Source: Thermoplasmatota archaeon
Lineage (GTDB): Archaea; Thermoplasmatota; Thermoplasmata; Thermoplasmatales; Thermoplasmataceae
Length of the DNA stretch: 64,000 bases
NCBI GenBank assembly: GCA_023488885.1
Contig: JAMDDH010000034.1
Span: forward strand, 1 to 64,000
Direction of reading: 5' to 3'
Shown piece after piece: positions 53,956 to 60,825 of the stretch. The stretch's first letter is position 1; each line of letters starts with the position of its first letter. Made by a program: the position numbers and the translations under genes. Below the pieces are notes generated by a model. The model had not been told where the DNA came from, made no database searches, and worked only from the letters and a program-made list of their open reading frames with translations.

Positions 53956-54663
53956 TTAAGATACCGTTACCTGTCCAGCCATCCAGCCTGCCGTAGCCAT
54001 TGCGCCACCCCATCCATTTGTGGCACTGCCACACGGAACATAACATTGCCATGTATACGTACCGGTCTGGTTAATGTAGATATTTGCGTGAATTATCGAA
54101 TCTCCAGGGCTTGGCAGATTCAGAATAACCTTCCCATTGGACAGTATGGTGAATGTGTGTGCCAAGTCGTAGCCTCCGGTGGAGTTACCTACCCATGGAA
54201 CCTTTGAAATCAACATTCCCCCACTAACTGTAATGTTGTTGGAAACGTTGTTTGAAAGGCTCGAATTGATGTTTGTATTGTTGTAATAATACTCAACTCC
54301 CCCAACAGTTCCGGTTACATTGGCATAGTTGGTGATATTTGATGTGGTGTCCGCAAATATGTTGGCCTCAGTACCCTGTCCATCATAATCCACAATTGTT
54401 ATGGAAATCAGTTTGTGAGATGGAAGATTTATGTTCGAAGCGGAGGCGAGACTGCCATTAGGTTCCAGAATGTAAAACGCCGGTTGAGTGCCGGTTGTGT
54501 TGTTGTAATAATTTTCCGATGTAACCACTAGTGTAAGAGAGGTCTGTTGAGGCAAAGCCGTTGAACTGGCACTGCTTACGGAGTGATAATAAATGGCTCC
54601 TATTCCAATTCCGCCAACTACAATAATCGCCGATATAATTGCATAAAAAAACTTTTCATTCAT
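53956..54663 (-). CDS. Membrane-anchored cupredoxin, sulfocyanin/CoxB-like
   Basis: 235 residues: N-terminal anchor helix (5-25), a heavily N-glycosylatable middle (many NNT/NNS), then a cupredoxin fold. Probable copper ligands: H169 in LAHTF, C207 in WQCYVPCG, and M222 or M228 (GWM). C207 and C211 are spaced as in CuA (C-x3-C), but the histidine expected by either the sulfocyanin or the CuA pattern after the cysteine is absent. First gene of the Rieske-cytochrome b operon and the likely mobile or tethered electron acceptor. Confidence 0.82.
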   Translation of the reverse strand: MNEKFFYAIISAIIVVGGIGIGAIYYHSVSSASSTALPQQTSLTLVVTSENYYNNTTGTQPAFYILEPNGSLASASNINLPSHKLISITIVDYDGQGTEANIFADTTSNITNYANVTGTVGGVEYYYNNTNINSSLSNNVSNNITVSGGMLISKVPWVGNSTGGYDLAHTFTILSNGKVILNLPSPGDSIIHANIYINQTGTYTWQCYVPCGSATNGWGGAMATAGWMAGQVTVS

Positions 54664-54890
54664 AGTACTTCTCCCCCATATTAATCATGTGCGATGGCAT
54701 AAAAAGATTCCCATACGGGAAATTTATGCTCACTTCTACGACATACATAGGTAAATACCTTGAAAGCCAGACAGTTGAGAAATATAATAAGTTAAGTGAG
54801 TAAGGATGAGTATAGTAACACACTGTGGAACAATTCTACTCATATGAGGTATATGTATAGGGATTAAGGTAATGGATAGGACTTCTGACA

Positions 54891-54942
54891 AAACTATATA
54901 AAGGCGCTATAGAGTATCCTGATGTACCGGTTCAAGGTGTAC
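54891..54942 (+). promoter_or_regulatory. TATA box and inverted repeat before RHH regulator
   Basis: AACTATATAAAGG (about 54891-54903) is a good TATA box, with transcription expected to begin near 54925. Directly there, TGTAC (54922-54926) and GTACA (54938-54942) form an inverted repeat ending five bases before the ATG. The encoded ribbon-helix-helix protein could bind it and repress its own gene. Confidence 0.45.
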
Positions 54943-54947
54943 AAAGA

Positions 54948-55526
54948 ATGGCAAGAATAAATGTCAGTATGAAGAATGAGTTGCTCAAGAGTATCAATGA
55001 GGAATCTGAGAAATCCGGAAAAACCGTGAGTTCGCTTCTGAGTGAAGCTGCAGTCATTTATCTTGAAACAAAGAAGGTCTGGGTAAGAGCTGACGAAATT
55101 CTCAGTTCCTTAAAACTTTTGGGGATAATGAAGGAGATTAATTCTGTGCCCATTCCGGGAATCCTTCTCGACAACCTGATAAAAATAGCATTCAATAACT
55201 CAGAAGAGGAAGTGATTAAGCGATGGTACGAGAGAGGCCAGGTTATAGGAGACATTCTGAAGAAATACTCACACAACCTCAAGGATGTGGTAAACTTAAT
55301 AACAGAATATAGCCCGCTACTTCCAATGGATATCTTTGAGGTCGAGATGCAGGGAGATGTGACTTCCATGGTTATTTCGGGGGCAGGATACAGCATCGAA
55401 GCCGCCAAATGCACTGCAGAGGGGCTCCGGGGCTTCCTGAAGTCCTATGGATATTCCACTGAAAAGATTGAATTCTCCGAAGGTTTTGTAAAGATAGTTG
55501 CTAAACCTACCGTAATTTCAAAGTAA
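54948..55526 (+). CDS. Ribbon-helix-helix regulator with C-terminal sensor-like domain
   Basis: 192 residues. Residues 1-40 are a MetJ/Arc-type ribbon-helix-helix (RINVSMKNELLKSINEESEKSG...). The following 150 residues are an alpha/beta domain ending in two ferredoxin-like strands (YSTEKIEFSEGFVKIVA), reminiscent of small-molecule-binding or hydrocarbon-sensing domains but not recognised. Divergent from the respiratory operon start by about 285 bases, so it may control that operon. Confidence 0.72.
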   Translation: MARINVSMKNELLKSINEESEKSGKTVSSLLSEAAVIYLETKKVWVRADEILSSLKLLGIMKEINSVPIPGILLDNLIKIAFNNSEEEVIKRWYERGQVIGDILKKYSHNLKDVVNLITEYSPLLPMDIFEVEMQGDVTSMVISGAGYSIEAAKCTAEGLRGFLKSYGYSTEKIEFSEGFVKIVAKPTVISK

Positions 55527-55616
55527 ATCATCCCCTATAGTAGTTCTCGAGTCGATCTCCGGAACCCGTGAATATATACATATGGCATCACAATAGTCTT
55601 AGACTCTGATCGATTC

Positions 55617-55860
55617 AAGCCATTCCTCCAGTTCCCTCGCAGGTAAAACCCCATTCGCTTCCAGTATCTTCACAAGCGCTCACAGGACAGACTTCCTTTC
55701 CGTGTCCTTCCGCATGATTGGCCCCTCCAACTGGATTGATATGTTTACAGGCTGCACAGCAAATCCCAACCGGGGTATTCCAGAGCAAGTTCTTGCTTAT
55801 GCCCGGTGTTGTTCGTTTATAACCAATTGCTAGACCACTGTGAATACAGAAGCACTTCAA
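55617..55860 (-). pseudogene. Unrecognised gene remnant with Cys-rich segment
   Basis: On the minus strand a Cys/His-rich stretch (GICCAACKHINPVGG, then HAEGHGKEVCPV) is followed, after a one-base frame change near 55690, by a helical tail (ALVKILEANGVLPARELEEWL) ending in TAA. Together they look like one small metal-binding protein broken by a frameshift. The family is not recognised. It overlaps a degenerate copy of the tRNA-end-like repeat (55761-55777). Confidence 0.3.
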
Positions 55861-55946
55861 TGAGGAGGCGGCTCAACACGATGATCGCAGGTCTGAAGCC
55901 ACGTATAACGGATAGACTTAATGCGGCTTACCGTATATATGGCTGG

Positions 55947-56231
55947 ATGGTTAAAACCAAGATAACAGTGTCGGTCGAAAAAGCAGTAGTAGACAACGCG
56001 AAGTTGGCCCTGTTAAAAAAGAGAAGAACACTCAGTGATTTCATTGAAAACTCACTTCATTCTCTTTCCACCTCAGAGATCCTTGATGATCTTTGTAAAG
56101 AGCTTAACCTCCATTGTGGATACGTAAGCGGAGAAGACGTTGAGAGGAACAGGCCGGATCTTGTTAGAAAAGCAGATTCAGAAACAGAAGTTAAGAAGAT
56201 GAGACATGGACGAATCTCGCATCTATCTTGA
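55947..56231 (+). CDS. VapB-like antitoxin
   Basis: About 94 residues from MVKTKITVSVEKAVVDNAK. The start matches ribbon-helix-helix antitoxins (beta strand TKITVSV, helix VVDNAKLALLKKRRTLSDFIENSL); the C-terminal half would wrap the toxin. A longer frame exists upstream but lacks features. Overlaps the PIN-domain toxin by 26 bases, the normal antitoxin-toxin coupling. Confidence 0.78.
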   Translation: MVKTKITVSVEKAVVDNAKLALLKKRRTLSDFIENSLHSLSTSEILDDLCKELNLHCGYVSGEDVERNRPDLVRKADSETEVKKMRHGRISHLS

Positions 56232-56646
56232 TACCAGCATACTGATCAAAAGGTACGTTAAGGAGGAGGGCAGTGATATAGCTGATTGGTACTTCCACAT
56301 GGCCCAGCGCGGAGAGACGGTTATATGCCTGTCTGAGATCAATCTTGGCGAGGCAGCAGCAGTTTTTGACACATATTCCAGAAGAATGAGAATTGATGCA
56401 AATGTTCGACTCCAAACAATGCTGAGTGAATTGAAGGGGCTTGAAAGATCTTCGTCGGTTGAAATATATCCCGTAAGCAGTTATTTGATCCGGAAGGCCA
56501 TCAAAACCGTGCTGGAGCAACACATATACATCATTGATGCTGTTCAGCTGGAAACGTGTATTGAGGCACATGGAGCTGTGTTCTGCTCTGCAGACAAGGA
56601 GCTTAACGCGACAGCCAAGAGAATTGGAATGGAGACTGTTCCATAG
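56206..56646 (+). CDS. VapC-like PIN-domain toxin
   Basis: 146-residue PIN nuclease. Acidic active-site residues: D in YLDTSILIKRY (residue 9), E in LSEINLGEA (near 45), D in IYIIDAVQLETC (near 110) and D in FCSADKEL (near 128). Predicted Mg-dependent ribonuclease, neutralised by the protein encoded just upstream. Followed by a copy of the tRNA-end-like repeat 130 bases on. Confidence 0.87.
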   Translation: MDESRIYLDTSILIKRYVKEEGSDIADWYFHMAQRGETVICLSEINLGEAAAVFDTYSRRMRIDANVRLQTMLSELKGLERSSSVEIYPVSSYLIRKAIKTVLEQHIYIIDAVQLETCIEAHGAVFCSADKELNATAKRIGMETVP

Positions 56647-56779
56647 GGCACTATTCTCTTTTTTCCTTGCATTCCGCTGCGCTTATGTTCGGATGGAAAC
56701 AATTGCTTGAGCTGCAATATAAACATAGATCTAAGGTTAGATCAGTCTTCGACTTTTTGCATCAATGAAGTGTTGCATA

Positions 56780-56795
56780 CCCCAACCGGTCCATA
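56780..56795 (+). repeat. tRNA-3'-end-like repeat, copy 1 (degenerate)
   Basis: ACCCCAACCGGTCCAT, a one- to two-base variant of the AATCCCGACCGGTCCAT core found three more times downstream. It lies between the VapBC pair and the next cassette. Confidence 0.55.
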
Positions 56796-56921
56796 AGCGT
56801 TCGATCCTGAACAAAGGCTCTTGAGTGAAAATAACAATGCCAAATACGTTGAGTTATGAATTGCGAGTGTTTATTGAAGTATCCCGGAAACATTCTTATC
56901 TCAACAATTCGTTGTAGTTCT

Positions 56922-57185
56922 ATGCAACTTACCGTTTCAGAATTGAGAAAAATAGTCCAAAATTTCATGAAAGAACAATTTGAGGTTGAAAAATTTAGGA
57001 TAAATTCTGCAATTCCAAATGAGACGAACAAAGTTTGGACGTTGCTTATTTCATACAATATAGAAATTAGTCAGTCAGCTGAACTTGGTGATCTGAAGTT
57101 AGAGCCTAGACTTAGTCTTGCTAAATCATGCTTTGTTATAGTTGATGATGAAAAAAAGCAAGTTTATTGGTGGTACGAAGCTTAA
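56922..57185 (+). CDS. Small hypothetical protein upstream of retropepsin-like gene
   Basis: About 87 residues from MQLTVSELRKIV; an upstream ATG at 56856 would add 22 residues. Alpha/beta, acidic, ending YWWYEA. It overlaps the longest retropepsin-like frame and sits in the antitoxin position of the cassette, but has no known antitoxin fold. No family recognised. Confidence 0.5.
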   Translation: MQLTVSELRKIVQNFMKEQFEVEKFRINSAIPNETNKVWTLLISYNIEISQSAELGDLKLEPRLSLAKSCFVIVDDEKKQVYWWYEA

Positions 57186-57199
57186 AGAGTTTAAGTAGA

Positions 57200-57549
57200 A
57201 TGAGTATTATTACTGAAATCATAGAGATAGTTAGAACCAACGCTTCTAAAAAAGTTGAAGCACTTATTGATACTGGCGCTGAAGGCAACTATATAAGCGA
57301 AAGAAGTTCTAAGGAATTTGAAAGGATAGGAATATCAAGCCTTCGTGAAACATATGTGTCTATCGCCGGATCAAGAGAAAAAGAATTAAAGACTGCCTTC
57401 ATATTTAAGGGAGTTAAAATGCTTAACGCAATGTTATCTGAACCGGGTTTATCATTCTTGATGGAATAGATTATGACGCAATAATTGGAGTGGAAGTATT
57501 ACAAATAATGGGTTTATCAATTGATATGAGAGCGGACAAACTAAAGTGA
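57200..57549 (+). pseudogene. Retropepsin-like aspartic protease, frameshifted
   Basis: MSIITEIIEIVRTNASKKVEALIDTGAEGNYIS carries the DTG catalytic motif of clan AA proteases (near residue 25) and the following GISSL...VSIAGSREKEL beta strands. The first frame stops at 57469, but a second phase continues the fold (LDGIDYDAIIGVEVLQIMG, the typical D-x-I-x-G-x-x-x-L end) to a TGA at 57547-57549. A single indel around 57430-57450 explains both. Either a real pseudogene or a sequence error. Such small proteases are seen in archaea and occasionally with toxin-antitoxin-like partners. Confidence 0.6.
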
Positions 57550-57585
57550 ATTTTGTTTTTCAGGTATTCCCTCAAAACATTAATC

Positions 57586-57602
57586 AAATCCCGACCGGTC
57601 TA
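57586..57602 (+). repeat. tRNA-3'-end-like repeat, copy 2
   Basis: AAATCCCGACCGGTCTA. The core AATCCCGACCGGTC is identical to copy 3. It reads like the T-loop 3' part, T-stem 3' strand (CCCGA) and acceptor 3' strand (CCGGTCC) of a tRNA. It lies between the broken protease cassette and the MazEF-like cassette. Confidence 0.65.
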
Positions 57603-57750
57603 TTCTTCTGGAGTTTATCGTAATCATGAGAAATGAATCGAGATTGAGGATATTCTCAATGCTGTTTTTCACTTTCATCTGGAATGTATTGAACCTACTT
57701 AACAACTATAGACACATAAACCAATATATACCAATTATAGATTACCAATA

Positions 57751-57975
57751 GTGACGAAAACTGAAGTAACAACAATACAGCTAGACAAGTCTGTAGTTGA
57801 AGCTCTCAAGCGAGTGAAGAAATACCCTCGAGAAACATATAACGAAACAATACTCAATCTTATCAAGAATGAGGAGGAAACCCGAGAGATTGGCATTTTT
57901 GTGCAAAAAGCTCAAGAAGCCAAAATGAAAGAATTGTGGGAAGAAGGGGACTACTCTGGGTGGGAACGTGCCTGA
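57751..57975 (+). CDS. Antitoxin of MazEF-like pair
   Basis: 74 residues from a GTG start. N-terminus VTTIQLDKSVVEALKRVKKYPRETYNETI is a ribbon-helix-helix of the type seen in many archaeal antitoxins; the acidic C-terminus would block the toxin. The sequence ATTATAG/ATATATA just upstream gives a TATA box about 25 bases away. Overlaps the toxin by 8 bases. Closely similar in its first 35 residues to the antitoxins at 58478 and 59123. Confidence 0.78.
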   Translation: MTKTEVTTIQLDKSVVEALKRVKKYPRETYNETILNLIKNEEETREIGIFVQKAQEAKMKELWEEGDYSGWERA

Positions 57976-58282
57976 GCCTGGGGACGTAATAATAACAAGA
58001 GTCAAATTCACGGACCGTGAAGATTCGAAAGTTCGGCCTGCTCTGATATTATTCGAAGAAATGGGTAATCTGGTGATAGCTGGAATCACAACGAACACCG
58101 GAATGAAAGGTATACCCATATCTTCAGGCGAAGGAGCAGCCCAAGACAGCGTGATCAAGCTAAATTACATTTTTACAGTCACGAACGAAGCAATTATCAA
58201 AACTGTTTTTCGACTAAGCAAGGAAAAAAAGCGAATGGTTTTAGAAGAACTAGTCAAGAGACTTGAAGCCCTTAAAACTTAG
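57968..58282 (+). CDS. MazF/PemK-like toxin
   Basis: 104 residues, GTG start. PGDVIITRVKFTDREDSKVRPALIL is the MazF/PemK N-terminal signature (G-D-V/I and K-x-RPA-L-I/V), followed by GITTNTGMKG in place of the usual T/S-x2 loop. Predicted mRNA interferase, SH3-like barrel. Co-translated with the antitoxin. Confidence 0.8.
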   Translation: MPEPGDVIITRVKFTDREDSKVRPALILFEEMGNLVIAGITTNTGMKGIPISSGEGAAQDSVIKLNYIFTVTNEAIIKTVFRLSKEKKRMVLEELVKRLEALKT

Positions 58283-58358
58283 GGAGGTCTGCTTCTCTAA
58301 TCTGGCTTTCTGAATCGCGAACTAACTGTTTGAATTTGAGCTACAACCGTTTTGTTTA

Positions 58359-58376
58359 AATCCCGACCGGTCCATA
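58359..58376 (+). repeat. tRNA-3'-end-like repeat, copy 3
   Basis: AAATCCCGACCGGTCCAT, the best-preserved copy; preceding TTT makes TTTAAATCCC, close to a T-loop. Ends in CCA-like GGTCCA. Lies between the MazEF-like and first RelBE-like cassettes. Confidence 0.65.
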
Positions 58377-58477
58377 AATACTTAATCGAGAGTGGTAAAA
58401 AGTCATTCTAGAACGTTTTCGTTGGGGCTGAACCGCTATAGAACAAAACTTTATACTATAGTCCACTATCGACAAAT

Positions 58478-58699
58478 GTGACGATTTCAACAATACAGAT
58501 AAAAGAAGAGACTAAGAAGACGTTGCAGTCTATGAAACTACACCCAAGAGAGACCTATGAAGAGGTAATTGAGAGGCTGATTGAGGATTTGAGCGAACTT
58601 AATGAAGAGACAAAGGCTGAGATTGAAGAGGCCAGAAAGGAAATAGCGTCTGGAAAATTTGTCACACATGAGCAGTTGAAGAAGGATTTGGGCCTCTGA
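58478..58699 (+). CDS. Antitoxin of RelBE-like pair 1
   Basis: 73 residues from GTG. RHH-like start (STIQIKEETKKTLQSMKLHPRETYEEVIERLIEDL), then an acidic helix ending QLKKDLGL. Overlaps the toxin start by one base. The TATA-like TTTATACTATAG is about 25 bases before the start. Confidence 0.78.
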   Translation: MTISTIQIKEETKKTLQSMKLHPRETYEEVIERLIEDLSELNEETKAEIEEARKEIASGKFVTHEQLKKDLGL

Positions 58700-58953
58700 T
58701 GGAGTATAAGATCGTCTGGTCCCTCAAGGTAGCCAAACAGATGGAAAAGCTCGACAGATCAATCGCCAAGAGGATATATGAAAAGGTCGATCAGTTGCAT
58801 CAAAATCCAGAAAGATACGTTGAGAAACTTGTCAGATACCCGTATTACAGACTTAGAGTTGGCGACTTCAGGTTGATTCTTGATATCCAGAGTCAGATGT
58901 TAATTGTCCTCATCTTAAAAGTTGGTCACAGGAGCAACATCTATGAAAGATGA
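58699..58953 (+). CDS. RelE-like toxin
   Basis: 84 residues: YKIVWSLKVAKQMEKLDRSIAKRIYEKV, then YYRLRVGDFRLILDI, and a C-terminal ILKVGHRSNIYER. This is the RelE/ParE signature with the R-x-G-D-x-R core and final H-R-x-x-x-Y. Predicted ribosome-dependent mRNA cleavage. Confidence 0.87.
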   Translation: MEYKIVWSLKVAKQMEKLDRSIAKRIYEKVDQLHQNPERYVEKLVRYPYYRLRVGDFRLILDIQSQMLIVLILKVGHRSNIYER

Positions 58954-58989
58954 AATACGACTGAAAAGTGTTCGCTTAAAATCTTAAAC

Positions 58990-59007
58990 GAATCCCGACC
59001 GGTACAT
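58990..59007 (+). repeat. tRNA-3'-end-like repeat, copy 4
   Basis: GAATCCCGACCGGTACAT; preceding AAAC gives AACGAATCCC, like a TTCGAATCCC T-loop. One substitution (C to A) relative to copy 3. Lies between the two RelBE-like cassettes. Confidence 0.65.
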
Positions 59008-59122
59008 TTTTTCAGTACTTTCAACCCTTTAAGAATTAATAGTTGAAATTGTGCTTAGGTGGTAGTATACGTCATGCATAACTGTAGATAATGGTTATAT
59101 ATGACCATAAGATTTAGGCATC

Positions 59123-59308
59123 ATGACTCAGACTACCATACAGGTTTCGACAGAAACAAGAGAGAAACTGAAGAAACTTGGAAGGAAAGGGCAAACTTAT
59201 GAAGAAGTTATAGAGAACCTCATAGAGATCAGCAAGAAGGCTATGTTTTTCGATGAACTTGACAGAATAGCCGACACAGAGGAATTTACCCCTCTTGACG
59301 ACCTATAA
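59123..59308 (+). CDS. Antitoxin of RelBE-like pair 2
   Basis: 61 residues: TTIQVSTETREKLKKLGRKGQTYEEVIENLIEI is the RHH part, then an acidic tail. Overlaps the toxin by 14 bases. Promoter-like TTATATATGACC lies about 25 bases upstream. Confidence 0.8.
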   Translation: MTQTTIQVSTETREKLKKLGRKGQTYEEVIENLIEISKKAMFFDELDRIADTEEFTPLDDL

Positions 59309-59573
59309 AATTCTCGTTTCAAGTTCTGCTTCCAAAGAATTCAAAGCTCTGCAGAAGAAGGAGCAGGAGAGAATAAGGGAGAAGCTGAAAGAGCTAGCAG
59401 AAGACCCTCACAACAAACCTAACAGGCTCGATACAAAGAAACTTTCTGGGGATAGACACTCATATTTTAGATTAAGGGTTGGAAATTACCGAGTTATCTA
59501 TTACCTCGAAGAAGAAACGATAAGAGTTGTAAGAATTGCAATAAGATCTGATGCATATTCATGGTTAGATTGA
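59295..59573 (+). CDS. RelE-like toxin
   Basis: 92 residues: TYKILVSSSASKEFKALQKKEQERIREKL, KKLSGDRHSYFRLRVGNYRVIYYLEEE and VRIAIRSDAYSWLD. All RelE elements present (LSG, R-x-G-x-Y-R-V-I-Y). Last toxin of the array. Confidence 0.88.
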   Translation: MTTYKILVSSSASKEFKALQKKEQERIREKLKELAEDPHNKPNRLDTKKLSGDRHSYFRLRVGNYRVIYYLEEETIRVVRIAIRSDAYSWLD

Positions 59574-59773
59574 CATTCCGGAAATTGAATCATCATTGGT
59601 ATTCCCTTAAAACTTAAAATGCCTATAATCTTATCCAATTAATTTCTCTCAAACCTGGAATCTGAAAATAATAATTGCAGTTTTCATTTTTTCCTTATAT
59701 ACTACCGCAGCAAATTTAGAAATATATTATTACTCAAATACTCCTTCACTTCATTGACTGATCGAGGAGTGCA

Positions 59774-59821
59774 AAAAGTTTACCCGATTTTCCTAAGTTT
59801 GGGCTTTTCGGGTAAACTTTT
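59774..59821. repeat. Hairpin with 14-bp perfect stem
   Basis: AAAAGTTTACCCGA (59774-59787) and TCGGGTAAACTTTT (59808-59821) with a 20-base loop. It lies between the convergent toxin array and the minus-strand small genes. It could be a bidirectional terminator; a replication or recombination site of the mobile element is another possibility. About 200 bases to its left hold no gene. Confidence 0.6.
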
Positions 59822-59853
59822 GTAATTGACCTTATCCGATTTTATCTAAATGG

Positions 59854-60117
59854 TTACCATCGTCTTTTGCTCTTCGAGTGAAGATATGCACCAGCAGCAA
59901 TCCCAGCGATTAATAGTGCTGTTAAAGTGAGTCCAACAACAGAAATCAACGCTCCGATGAATTGAGCCCATATTCCGGCGAAGTATTGTGATAGGATTTG
60001 TTGAGGCGGAGTATATGGATTCGCAAAGTGCTCGTACACTAACCAAAACACGCCTCCGAAAATGAGAAGTCCTATAATCCAACCTCCGATGCCTATGCCA
60101 CTATTTCTTCTCGCCAT
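59854..60117 (-). CDS. Small two-helix membrane protein
   Basis: About 87 residues from MARRNSGIG, with a GAGG ribosome site just upstream; a longer frame adds 23 residues. Helices at about 10-30 and 52-78, short PYTPPQQ loop, basic C-terminus KSKRRW. Small glycine-rich two-helix proteins are common in archaeal plasmids and viruses. No specific family. Confidence 0.6.
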   Translation of the reverse strand: MARRNSGIGIGGWIIGLLIFGGVFWLVYEHFANPYTPPQQILSQYFAGIWAQFIGALISVVGLTLTALLIAGIAAGAYLHSKSKRRW

Positions 60118-60199
60118 GGTTATCCTCTTGCAAGTCCTTACATCTTGCACGAGTGTTTCCATAAAAATATTCTCATACTTCTGCACGGCATCAAAAAAA

Positions 60200-60441
60200 T
60201 TACTGCTTTGCTTGTTCTTCCTTGTTCACTGGCGCTATAATGCTATCCAGATACTTCCTGAATGTGTCGCTGAAGTTGATGGTTTCCTGTGTGCCTTTAT
60301 GAAGTCGCTCTGCTCCTGACTTATGGTGAACGAAAACGTTTTTTCACTCGTTCCCTGTGCATTACCTCTGTACACAATTTCAGGCTTCGTCTCAATAGCT
60401 GGCTGTTCCTTTCCCACATTGGCTTGTTCCTGCTTTGCCAT
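60200..60441 (-). pseudogene. Small soluble protein gene with apparent frameshift
   Basis: From ATG at 60441 a polar N-terminal region leads into SEKTFSFTISQEQSDFIK. That frame ends at 60235, but the next phase continues more naturally: ETINFSDTFRKYLDSIIAP to a TAA at 60200-60202. One indel near 60290 joins the two into a protein of about 80 residues. Which version is real cannot be told here. Function unknown; member of the mobile-element gene set. Confidence 0.45.
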
Positions 60442-60561
60442 AATTCTACATTAGGATATTTAGTTTGGCAAAAATATCATGGAGATTTTGTTTCCCTTGA
60501 ATTAATAACTTTCTCGACACATATATCGCGCAGTGTGAGTTTCACTCAGAATTAGCTTTCT

Positions 60562-60825
60562 TTATATCGTTCTATCTGACGTTTTTATGGTGATGTATAA
60601 AGACCTGCCACGTCCAGCATCTTCATAGTCAATGAACCCGTCTCTTTTCAGAGCCCATAAAATGTAACTTATATTTTTCACACCAGTTGCTCTTTTGATA
60701 GCCCCAGCCCTTACTTTATCGTCGACTTTGAAATTTGAAAGATACTCCTTAACCTTCTGGATGCCAATGCCCTTTCTATTGCCCTTTCTATTTGTTTCTC
60801 TGATTGTTTTTGTTTCTTTCTTCAT
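60562..60825 (-). CDS. Winged-helix DNA-binding protein
   Basis: 87 residues. Lysine/arginine-rich N-terminus containing NRKGNRKG, encoded by a 12-bp tandem duplication, then a winged helix (VRAGAIKRATGVKNISYILWALKRDGFIDYE). Its ATG lies inside the left terminal repeat of the IS1634-like element, so its natural N-terminus or promoter was probably changed by the insertion. Confidence 0.6.
   Translation of the reverse strand: MKKETKTIRETNRKGNRKGIGIQKVKEYLSNFKVDDKVRAGAIKRATGVKNISYILWALKRDGFIDYEDAGRGRSLYITIKTSDRTI
60769..60792. repeat. 12-bp tandem duplication
   Basis: GCCCTTTCTATT repeated twice without mismatch inside the winged-helix gene; it adds four residues (the NRKG repeat) in frame. 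Confidence 0.7.

Noticed and set aside
57586-57602. Repeat as a simple GACCGGTC operator palindrome
   Set aside because: Kept as a weaker alternative: the left half AAATCCC is conserved but not part of the palindrome, and copies 1 and 4 break the symmetry, so a tRNA-end origin fits better.
56780-59007. CRISPR-like interpretation of the four short repeats
   Set aside because: Spacing is 630-806 bases with genes between, only 14-17 bases are shared, and no cas genes are near.
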